Origin: Oscillospiraceae bacterium
GTDB taxonomy: Bacteria; Bacillota; Clostridia; Christensenellales; QALW01
Direction: 5' to 3'
NCBI GenBank assembly: GCA_022009755.1
Contig: CP091722.1
Span: 1,496,001-1,560,000 of the forward strand
Length of the DNA: 64,000 nucleotides
Shown here: in pieces, positions 55,239-62,402 of the stretch
How the letters are laid out: each line of letters starts with the position of its first letter
Numbering within the stretch: the stretch's first letter is position 1
Translations under genes and position numbers: made by a program
Notes under the pieces: generated by a model
Told to the model about the DNA's origin: nothing
What the model saw: only the letters and a program-made list of their open reading frames with translations
The model's database searches: none

Positions 55239-56489
55239 TCATTTAACGGTTCTCTGAACTACCGCATCGGACACTGCTATATATGGTGATATCCATATGC
55301 GCAGCATCTGAACCCCCGTAACATCCACCTCTATTTCATACGGGAGAGTGCTGTTTTTGATTTTCTGATCGTCGTAAATTTTGAAGGCTTTGTCGTAATC
55401 TCCCCCGGAACAATCGCTTACCGAAACACCGCCCAGCCCGCTCATGCCGGCCTGCGCGCCGAATACCGTAAATACAAGCTTGTTGTATTTGCCGTCAAGA
55501 ACATACACAATATAACCGTCGGAGCTGAAATCGGTGCTGATAACATCCGCGTGGGTGTCGCCCTTGGGGTCTTTTTCGTAATCCCAGACATTTACGCAGC
55601 GTTTTTCATACACGGTAAGCTGAGCCAGACGCATGGGGGCAAAGGAATTGTAGTAATCGCGCTTGCCCGCAAATTCGGCATCATCGGGGTATTGCTGAAG
55701 GCCGGCCTGTATGATGCGCGCCGCTTCCTCATATTTTGTGTAATCGCTGAAGGACTCCTCCGCGCAGCTGATCACATATGCCTTATACTGCTTTTCGTAT
55801 GTATTAAGGTCTGCGGCCAGAGTTATATCCTCGGGCAGCACCTTCACCGCCTCCTTAAGCAGGGAAACGGCCTGCATGTATTCCTTGCTGTCCGCAAAAG
55901 CCTTTGCCTTTGCAATGACATCCCGGGCATAGCTTTCCCCTGCCGTCTTAAGGCGGGACTGTGCATCGGCATAATCCGAATCGTTTGGCAGAACCTTGGA
56001 AAGCTCGGCTATCGCATCGGCGTAATTGCCGCTTTCAAAAAGGGAAACACCGCTTTTATAGGCGACCTTGGATTCCATCGAGGCTTCTATGGTTTCGCGC
56101 ATGGCGGAATACCCGTTTATCTCGATATCGGCCTCATCGCAGAGCCTTTCGACGGTTTTGACCATTGCGGAAGCGGCGGTTCTGTCATACCGGCCCGAGA
56201 GCACTCCGTCGTTGACCTGCTTAAGGTATTGGCTTATACATTCCTCCGCTTCGGCCTCCAGCTGGGCGTTGCCCAGAATGTTTTCCCTGTATTCGGCGGC
56301 AGCGTCGGCATAAGCGTTGTCCGTCAGGTACCGATAGAACCTCCTGAGCTTTGAGGAAACGGAAATTTCCTGCGTTTGCTCCGCGCGGGGGTCGGCTTTT
56401 TCGCTGCTTTCCGGTTTATTGTCCGTACAGGCCGAAAAAAGACAAATTACGGCAAAAATCGCAAGCAGCAGCCCTGTGAATTTTTTCAT
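55239..56489 (-). CDS. Lipoprotein with tetratricopeptide-like repeats and NPCBM-like C-terminal domain
   Basis: 416 aa. Signal peptide with lipobox LFSAC (Cys ~21), so anchored to the outer face of the membrane. Residues ~45-290 are helical repeats resembling TPRs (SGVSLFESGNYADAIAELSK; AKAFADSKEYMQAVSLLKEA; EEAARIIQAGLQQYPDDAEF). The last ~110 residues resemble an NPCBM sugar-binding domain (ISTDFSSDGYIVYVLDGKYNKL ... VDVTGVQMLRIWIS). Role unknown, perhaps cell-wall or glycan sensing. Start ATG 56489 after GGAAAGGAATCAAGCC, just downstream of an intrinsic terminator hairpin. Confidence 0.78.
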   Translation of the reverse strand: MKKFTGLLLAIFAVICLFSACTDNKPESSEKADPRAEQTQEISVSSKLRRFYRYLTDNAYADAAAEYRENILGNAQLEAEAEECISQYLKQVNDGVLSGRYDRTAASAMVKTVERLCDEADIEINGYSAMRETIEASMESKVAYKSGVSLFESGNYADAIAELSKVLPNDSDYADAQSRLKTAGESYARDVIAKAKAFADSKEYMQAVSLLKEAVKVLPEDITLAADLNTYEKQYKAYVISCAEESFSDYTKYEEAARIIQAGLQQYPDDAEFAGKRDYYNSFAPMRLAQLTVYEKRCVNVWDYEKDPKGDTHADVISTDFSSDGYIVYVLDGKYNKLVFTVFGAQAGMSGLGGVSVSDCSGGDYDKAFKIYDDQKIKNSTLPYEIEVDVTGVQMLRIWISPYIAVSDAVVQRTVK

Positions 56490-56504
56490 GGCTTGATTCC
56501 TTTC

Positions 56505-56710
56505 CGAAAAATAAAAAGTGTGTAGCCGAAGCTACACACTGAAAAATGCATAGCTCCGAATTGTTGCTACACAAGTTTTTCCACACAATATAGTTATGCC
56601 GAAAAGGAGTATGCATTTTTACCGATGGTAAAACAGCACACCCATACCGTGTGAAAAATTATTAACTTGTGTAGCGAAATTATCATAGCACAGCGGCCGC
56701 AATTTGTAAA
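56505..56710 (-). promoter_or_regulatory. Structured leader RNA with alternative pairings and terminator (candidate riboswitch/attenuator)
   Basis: Minus strand: TTTACA (56710-56705), 17 bases, TATGAT (56687-56682). The predicted start (~56675) is the first base of helix P1 GCTACACAAGTT, which pairs with AACTTGTGTAGC at 56577-56566. Inside lie P2 (TTTTTCACAC / GTGTGGAAAA), P3 (GGGTGTGC / GCATACTC) and P4 (TTTTACC-ATC-GGTAAAA). The word AAAAATGCATACTCC (56620-56606) can instead pair with GGAGCTATGCATTTTT (56557-56542). A terminator AGTGTGTAGC-TTCG-GCTACACACT (56540-56517) with T-run precedes the lipoprotein RBS; its arms also match P1. Not a class I recognise. Confidence 0.7.
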
Positions 56711-56752
56711 CAGTTTATGAACGATTTTTTCAAAAAAACGCACAAATTAAAC

Positions 56753-56781
56753 AAAAACCGGCGGAGGCAAGCCTCCGCCGG
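56753..56781 (-). terminator. Terminator of the DUF378 gene
   Basis: Minus strand CCGGCGGAGGC, loop TT, GCCTCCGCCGG, then TTTTTG. Confidence 0.85.
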
Positions 56782-56815
56782 AAATCAGGTTTTGAAAAAA
56801 GTAAAAATAATCGCA

Positions 56816-57019
56816 TCACTGTGCGTTTTTGCATTTTCTAAACAGCAGCGATATGCACCACAGGCCGGCTATACCCACTACGGCATAGATGATCCTTGCT
56901 GCGACCGTTGCCGCGCCGCCGCATATACCCGCCACAAGATCGTACTGAAACAACCCGACCAGCAGCCAGTTAAGCGCGCCGATTATAACCAGCGACAGCG
57001 CTATTTTATCCACCACCAT
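56816..57019 (-). CDS. DUF378 family membrane protein
   Basis: 67 aa, two membrane helices (IALSLVIIGALNWLLVGLF and IIYAVVGIAGLWCISLLF) joined by a short Gly-rich loop. The GALNWLLVG segment is the DUF378 hallmark. Unknown function, sometimes stress-related. Start ATG 57019 follows AAAGGAGCTGAACTGTT. Confidence 0.88.
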   Translation of the reverse strand: MVVDKIALSLVIIGALNWLLVGLFQYDLVAGICGGAATVAARIIYAVVGIAGLWCISLLFRKCKNAQ

Positions 57020-57201
57020 AACAGTTCAGCTCCTTTGCTCCGCGTAAAAGGGCGCGGTAATTTGCTTATGCACAAATTATTATGCCTTAAAACGCGTTCT
57101 TTATTCAAAAAAGCGGTTATAAAAATCAAGCGTCGCCGCCCGAACGGTAAAAAAAAGCATACTTTACAGCACACTTTTTTGAAATATCGGAATCTTTATT
57201 T

Positions 57202-57489
57202 TTAATGCACGCCGTGCTTTTTCTTGGGGTGCTCCTCAAAAATTCGCACCTCCATGCGGCTGAAGTTCACATCCTCCATAAAGGAATCGGGCAGAAAGCG
57301 CGTAAAGCCGTACTGCGCAAGGTCGTCAAGATGCTTCTGCTGCACGATGGGGTGTGCAAGGTCCAACGCGTAGCACGCCTCCTTAAGCCCGTCGTCCAGC
57401 ATATCCTTGGTGCTTTTTTCCTCAATATCGCCAAGATGCTGCCGCAGAAGGCGGTTATCCTTTACTAATTTTACCCAGAATTTAAGCAT
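57202..57489 (-). CDS. Conserved-type small hypothetical protein, 95 aa
   Basis: Opens MLKFWVKLVKDNRLLRQHL, then an acidic helical middle (KSTKDMLDDGLKEACYALDL) and LAHPIVQQKHLDDLAQYGFTRF, close to a common Clostridia protein of 85-95 aa with no assigned role. Basic His/Lys tail (KKKHGVH). Same strand as the deoC/HisHF-like pair (48-base gap) and probably co-transcribed. Confidence 0.7.
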   Translation of the reverse strand: MLKFWVKLVKDNRLLRQHLGDIEEKSTKDMLDDGLKEACYALDLAHPIVQQKHLDDLAQYGFTRFLPDSFMEDVNFSRMEVRIFEEHPKKKHGVH

Positions 57490-57537
57490 TGCCGTTATAT
57501 TCTCCGCTGTTTATATTTTTCGCTTTATTCTTTTGCT

Positions 57538-59103
57538 TTAATTTGTTTGCTGTGCTTCGGGGCGCTCCTGCAGCGCGGACGCAAAGGGCAGACGCACGGG
57601 TATATTCATTTCCCGCAGCCTGTTTTTGATTTTTTCGCCGTTTTCGGCACAGAAATTCTTATCGGCAGAGGCGAGCACTCCCTCGCGCGCCGCCTGCGCA
57701 AGCTCTGCCGCATCACCGAGATCGCCGGAGAGTATCACCGGGCAGGAAATGCCGGAGAGTATCTGGCGCACCGCCTTTATATCAAAGCTTTCGCCCTTAT
57801 TGGGTATGGCGCGCAGCAGCAGCCCGGAGGCGCCCAGCCGCTGGGCGTGAAAAGCCCACAAAAACGCATCCTTCCCGGACCCCGAACCGTTTTCCCCGTC
57901 CACCAGCACCTCGAAGCTGTCCGTGCCCGGTATGGCGCGGCAGGCAAGGGATACCCCTATGCCGCCGCTGCTTTCGGCGTGCACGGCGCGCTCGATCTTA
58001 TACTGGGAGCGTATGGAGGCCTTGCCGTAAAAAACGCGGTCGGCGCCTTCATCCAAAAACACGCGCAGCTGGGAGGGATCGTGAATGGCTCCCGAGACAT
58101 ACAGCGGCACAAATACGCGCCCCGCTGCTGCGGCGGTTTGAGCACACAGCGCCGCCAGCCCCGCCTGATCGGTATCCCGGCTGTTGAAAAGTATCCCGTC
58201 CGCCCCGGCGTTGTAAAGCTCCTCCGCCTGCATACAGCAGGGTCTGCCGTCCTGCGTGCGACCGTTTATTACATCTATGCGGGCTATAAGCCCGAAATCG
58301 GGCAGCCCCTCCACCGTTGCCGCCGTAAGGGGTTCGGCGCCGGCAAGGCTGCGGGGGGGAAGCAGCGCAAAGCGGCGCAGCACCTCCAGCCCTTCCCTGC
58401 CGCTTTTATGCGGATAAAAGGCGGTGGCGCACACCGAGCCGGCAACTGCGGCGGCAATAACGGGGCCTATGCCGCGCGCCGAGTTTTTTCTTCTGAGGCT
58501 TTCCCTTTCGGTTCCCGTGCCGTCGGCATCCGAGGATGCCGTATTTTCTGCCCGCAGCTCTGCGGATAAGCCGCTTTCACCATTAGCGTGCTGACCGGAG
58601 GGCACGGTTTCCCATACATTGACGGCGGGCGCAGGCTCCTCCGCCTGAGCTTCCGGGGCGCTGTTTTCATACGGGCTTACATAAGCGCCGAAACGGTAAT
58701 AGAAATGCTGCCGTCCCGCCCGGTCAAAGAGCGCGCAGGGGGTTACTTTTGTGGAAAAAAAGCCCTCCGTTTCCCTGTTTGCACCCACGGCGTCAAAGGG
58801 AAGCAGCGCCATACCCTTATAAAGCCCGTTCTGATTGCAGCTGCGGCAGGCAAGCAGCATACCGGTGCCTATGAAAAGCACCGGCTTTCCCGCTGCGGCA
58901 GCCGCGCGCAGAGTGCGGTCCAGCCTGGTTTTGCGCAGCGCCTCAAAGCCGGAGGCAAAGCCGCCGCCGTAGGAAAGCACCGCATGGCTGCACCGGGATA
59001 TTTCCTCGGGGCTTGAGGTTATAACCGCCATGAAGCCTGCGGCTTCAAAGGCTCTTTGCAGGCTTTTCAGCCCGCTCTGACCTATATCGCAAAGCGCAAT
59101 CAT
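57538..59103 (-). CDS. HisH-HisF-like fusion with lost catalytic residues
   Basis: 521 aa in one intact frame. Residues 1-~250 follow HisH (MIALCDIGQSGLKSLQRAFE; ITSSPEEISRCSHAVLSYGGGF; GKPVLFIGTGMLLA; FYPHKSGREGLEVLRRFALLP). The glutaminase Cys of GICLGM is Gly (FIGTGM); the His and Glu of FHPEKS are Tyr and His. Residues ~160-225 are an acidic inserted linker. Residues ~270-510 follow HisF: LIARIDVINGRTQDG keeps the first catalytic Asp, VPLYVSGAIHDP and ADRVFYGKASI keep the barrel pattern, but the second Asp (VAIDAK) is missing (VSLACRA). The order HisH-HisF matches eukaryotic HIS7. Overlaps deoC (ATGA). Imidazoleglycerol-phosphate synthase activity is unlikely. Confidence 0.75.
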   Translation of the reverse strand: MIALCDIGQSGLKSLQRAFEAAGFMAVITSSPEEISRCSHAVLSYGGGFASGFEALRKTRLDRTLRAAAAAGKPVLFIGTGMLLACRSCNQNGLYKGMALLPFDAVGANRETEGFFSTKVTPCALFDRAGRQHFYYRFGAYVSPYENSAPEAQAEEPAPAVNVWETVPSGQHANGESGLSAELRAENTASSDADGTGTERESLRRKNSARGIGPVIAAAVAGSVCATAFYPHKSGREGLEVLRRFALLPPRSLAGAEPLTAATVEGLPDFGLIARIDVINGRTQDGRPCCMQAEELYNAGADGILFNSRDTDQAGLAALCAQTAAAAGRVFVPLYVSGAIHDPSQLRVFLDEGADRVFYGKASIRSQYKIERAVHAESSGGIGVSLACRAIPGTDSFEVLVDGENGSGSGKDAFLWAFHAQRLGASGLLLRAIPNKGESFDIKAVRQILSGISCPVILSGDLGDAAELAQAAREGVLASADKNFCAENGEKIKNRLREMNIPVRLPFASALQERPEAQQTN

Positions 59104-59759
59104 TTTTCCTCCGCAATGGACGCCGCATTTCCAGTGCCTATTCTTTCCGCTCCCGCGGCTATCATTTTTTCGCAGTCGGCAAGCGTTCTTATTCCGCCGG
59201 CGGCCTTGACGCGGCAGCGGCCCAGCACCGTATCGTGCATAAGGCGCACATCCTCCTCCTTGGCGCCGCCCTCCGCCATTCCCGTGGAGGTTTTTACATA
59301 CTGCGCGCCGGCCTGCGCCGCTTCGCTGCAGGCGGCGGCTATCTGCTCCTTGTTAAGGAAGCAGGTTTCCACTATCACCTTTACGCACTTGCCCTGAGCC
59401 GCCTCCACCACCGCCGCTATATCGTCGCGTACGGCGTGCCAGTTGCCCTCCAGCGCAAGGCCGATGTTTATTACCATATCCAGCTCGTCCGCGCCGTTTT
59501 TTACGGCGTCCGCCGCCTCAAAGGCCTTTACCGCCGTGGTGTTTGCCCCCATGGGGAAGCCGATGACGGTGGCCACCTTTACCGGGCTGCCGTTTAACCA
59601 TTTTGCGCACAGCGGCACATAGCAGGGCTGGACGCATACTGCGGCAAAGCGGTTGTTTATGGCGTTTTCGCAAAGGGCGCATATCTGCTCGGAGGTGGCC
59701 GTCTGCTTAAGCAGTGTGGAATCGATTTTTGAGAGAATATCGCTTTTATTCATATTCAT
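59100..59759 (-). CDS. deoC: Deoxyribose-phosphate aldolase
   Basis: 219-aa class I aldolase splitting deoxyribose-5-P to glyceraldehyde-3-P and acetaldehyde. Schiff-base Lys in YVKTSTGMAEGGA, second Lys in RVKAAGGIRT, and catalytic Asp region ADELDMVINIG. Start ATG 59759 after AAAGGATATG. First gene of the leftward operon deoC-HisHF-like-95-aa protein, under a good promoter at 59922-59950. Frame intact. Confidence 0.95.
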   Translation of the reverse strand: MNMNKSDILSKIDSTLLKQTATSEQICALCENAINNRFAAVCVQPCYVPLCAKWLNGSPVKVATVIGFPMGANTTAVKAFEAADAVKNGADELDMVINIGLALEGNWHAVRDDIAAVVEAAQGKCVKVIVETCFLNKEQIAAACSEAAQAGAQYVKTSTGMAEGGAKEEDVRLMHDTVLGRCRVKAAGGIRTLADCEKMIAAGAERIGTGNAASIAEEK

Positions 59760-59921
59760 AAATATTCATATCCTTTCATCGCCTGCGCCTTTGCGCCCGG
59801 GCGCTGTTTGTTTTTTTGTTCGGCGAATTTGCCGCCTTCGGGTTTTGTACGGCACAAGCGGCTGTGCATCGCCGGATTTGAGGTCATTTTCAGCAGTTCT
59901 TCCGTTTATGCTGTTCTTTTT

Positions 59922-59950
59922 ATTATATCATCAAACAAGCCGCATTTCAA
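59922..59950 (-). promoter_or_regulatory. Promoter of the deoC operon
   Basis: Minus strand TTGAAA (59950-59945), 17 bases, TATAAT (59927-59922). About 160 bases of leader precede deoC. The rest of the 59760-60099 spacer contains no gene. Confidence 0.8.
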
Positions 59951-60099
59951 GCCCCGAAATTTGAACAATTTGTTCCGAATGTCTGAATATCATGAATTAA
60001 ACAGCCCAAAAAGCAGATGCAAAGAGGGAGGAAGTATAGTATAATCATAAGTGTATACTGAATATCACCGCCCCAGCGGAAAATGAAAAGGAGACAGCC

Positions 60100-61109
60100 A
60101 TGAGAATAGTAACTCAGCAGGAGCAGGACCGCAGGAAGGACGGCGCACGCGCCGTTTCCCTCACTCCGGACAGACTACGGCGCTGGACGCTGTGGGGCAT
60201 TGCCGCATTGGTGCTGCTTATAGCCCTTTTTACCTGTTTTTACACAACAAACGAGCAGGAGACCGCAGTTGTTACCACCTTCGGCAGGGTGACGGCGGTG
60301 CAGGAGCGCTCCGGCTTTCATCTTAAAGCCCCCTTCGGAATACAAAAGGTGAGCAAGGTGCCGGTGAATGTGCATCAGAAGATAGAGCTGGGCTATCACA
60401 CCGTGACGGAGCCGGGAGTGGACTATACCGCAGTAGAGGCCGAAAGCAAGATGATAACCGGCGATTACAACATAGTAAATGTCGACTTTTTGTGGAATAC
60501 AAAATAAGCGACCCGGTAAAATACCTTTACAGCTCCTATGAACCGGCGGCAGTGCTTAAAAACCTGGTGCAGAGCCAGGTACGCAGCGTTATAGGCGCAA
60601 CCGAGGTGGATGCGGTGCTTACCACCGGGCGCAGCGAGGTGGAGCGTTTGGCGCGGGAGAGCATAAGCCGGGTGCTTATGCAGTACGATATAGGCATAGT
60701 GCTTTCCGACCTTAAGATACAGGACAGCGAACCGCCCACGCAGGAGGTTATCGAGGCCTTCAAGGCGGTGGAAACGGCAAAGCAGCAGGCGGAAACCGTG
60801 ATAAACGAGGCCAAGGCCTACAAAAACGGCGAGCTGCCCAAGGCGCAGGCCGAGGCGGACAAGCTGATTAAGGACGCGGAATACAAAAAGACCGGGCGCA
60901 TAAACGAGGCTCAGGAGCAGGTGGCGCTTTTCAACGCACGCTTCGGGGAATATGCCCGCAATCCGGAAATTACAAGAAGCCGTATGTATTACGAGGCGCT
61001 TAAGGAGATACTGCCCGATGTAAAGCTGATAATTGACGCAGGCAGCGGCGATTCCACCAAATACATACTTATAGAGGATTTTCTGAAGATCGCCGACGAA
61101 AAGGGCTGA
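60100..61109 (+). CDS. hflK: HflK family SPFH protein, frameshifted near 60487
   Basis: ~336 aa. Cytoplasmic N-terminus, one membrane helix (WTLWGIAALVLLIALFTCFY, residues ~29-48), then the SPFH/band-7 domain outside (VVTTFGRVTAVQERSGFHLKAP; MITGDYNIVNVDF | VEYKISDPVKYLYSSYEP) and a coiled coil (VETAKQQAETVINEAKAYKNG). HflK with HflC forms a cage that restrains FtsH. The break is GACTTTTTGTGG: T6 to T5 restores DFFVEYKISDP. Start ATG 60100 follows AAAAGGAGACAGCC. Confidence 0.92.
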
Positions 61110-61196
61110 CGACTCTGATCGCTTCCCCCGGAGCGCAGGCTTCGGGCAGAGAAACGGCTGTTAAAACGGCAAATAAAAAAGCAAAAGGAGAAAACG

Positions 61197-62084
61197 ATGA
61201 AAAAGAAAATTCTGCGCGCGCTTCTGCCCGCTGTATTCATAGTGCTGGGAGTAATACTGTGCCTTTGCTGCACATATGTTGTAAAGGAGAATGAATACGC
61301 CTGTGTTGTGCGGTTTTCCGCAATAGTGGATACAACGGACACCGCCGGGCTGCACTTCCGCATACCCTTTGTGGACAGCATAAAATACTATAACAAGGCC
61401 ACAAACCTTTATGATCTGCCGGAATCCGAGGTGCTTACCGCCGATAAAAAGAACATGACGGTAAACAGCTATATTCTTTGGCGCATATCCGACCCCAAGA
61501 CCTTCTATCAGACTCTGGGCAGCACCTCCGAGGCCGAGGGGCGTTTGGATGTGCTCACCTACAACTCGCTTAAAAACCGCATGGGTACGCTCCAGCAGAC
61601 GCAGATAATAAACCCCGGCAATGTGGAGGGGCGCGAGGATTTGTACGAGGCGGTGACAAAGGAGGTGGCCGAGGCCACCCGCATATACGGCATAGAGGTA
61701 GTGGATATAAAGGTGAAGCGTCTTGATCTGCCGAAGGATAACGAATCGGCGGTATATCAGCGCATGATATCCGAGCGCAATCAGCAGGCGGAAAAGTTTT
61801 TGGCGGACGGACAGTATCAGGCTTCGCTTATCCGCAACGATGTGGATAAGGATGTGAACATAACCCTCTCTCAGGCGAGGGTAAAGGCCGCTGAGGAGAT
61901 TGCCGAAGGGGAGGAGGAATACATGCGTTTGCTCTCCCTGGCCTATGACACGGCGGAAAAGCAGGATTTTTACCGCTACACTCAGGCGCTTGAGGCGCTG
62001 AAGGCCTCCCTTGACGGCAGCAGCAAAACCGTTATTCTGGGCAGGGACAGCGAGCTTGTAAAGCTGCTGGAAAACGGCGGCTGA
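61197..62084 (+). CDS. hflC: HflC family SPFH protein
   Basis: 295 aa. N-terminal membrane helix (LLPAVFIVLGVILCLCCTYVV) followed by an SPFH domain (CVVRFSAIVDTTDTAGLHFRIPFV; LTADKKNMTVNSYILWRISDP) and a helical tail with AEKFLADGQYQASLIRNDVDK. Partner of HflK, 87 bases downstream with its own AAAAGGAGAAAACG site. Frame intact. ftsH is not in the window. Confidence 0.93.
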   Translation: MKKKILRALLPAVFIVLGVILCLCCTYVVKENEYACVVRFSAIVDTTDTAGLHFRIPFVDSIKYYNKATNLYDLPESEVLTADKKNMTVNSYILWRISDPKTFYQTLGSTSEAEGRLDVLTYNSLKNRMGTLQQTQIINPGNVEGREDLYEAVTKEVAEATRIYGIEVVDIKVKRLDLPKDNESAVYQRMISERNQQAEKFLADGQYQASLIRNDVDKDVNITLSQARVKAAEEIAEGEEEYMRLLSLAYDTAEKQDFYRYTQALEALKASLDGSSKTVILGRDSELVKLLENGG

Positions 62085-62127
62085 GTATTTTCTCCTGAAA
62101 TATATACGCCTAAAAGCATAATGTCCG

Positions 62128-62159
62128 ACCGGCTTTGCTTATGCAGAGCCGGTTTTTTG
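62128..62159 (+). terminator. Terminator of hflKC
   Basis: ACCGGCT-TTGC, loop TTAT, GCA-GAGCCGGT, then TTTTTTG. The following 62160-62402 stretch is AT-rich and shows no gene. Confidence 0.85.
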
Positions 62160-62402
62160 TATGCTGCTTTGTATGCGGCGCCGCCTGTTTTATAAAGTTC
62201 ACTATTTAGCGTGCATAATAATAAAAGGGGAATTTCAGAAAGAATTCACATTGCCGTTATTTATATTTAACCTTGATGCGGTATCCTTAATATGCCAAAG
62301 GGGAAATGCAATAAAGGCATCGGACGGAAACGGCGCCGGCCGCATTCCCCGGGCGGATAAAAAACCGGCGTCCGGGACACGGGCGCGGAAAGGATGGCAC
62401 GG

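Noticed and set aside
56519..56680. Short mobile repeat (MITE) with GTGTAGC ends
   Set aside because: The ends are not clean inverted repeats, there is no target duplication, and the promoter and terminator fit a leader RNA better.
57547..58569. Rightward 340-aa frame opposite the HisHF-like gene
   Set aside because: Shadow frame without motif or RBS; the leftward frame aligns to HisH and HisF over its full length.
57538..59103. A true imidazoleglycerol-phosphate synthase for histidine synthesis
   Set aside because: All three glutaminase catalytic residues and one barrel Asp are missing and no other his gene is nearby.
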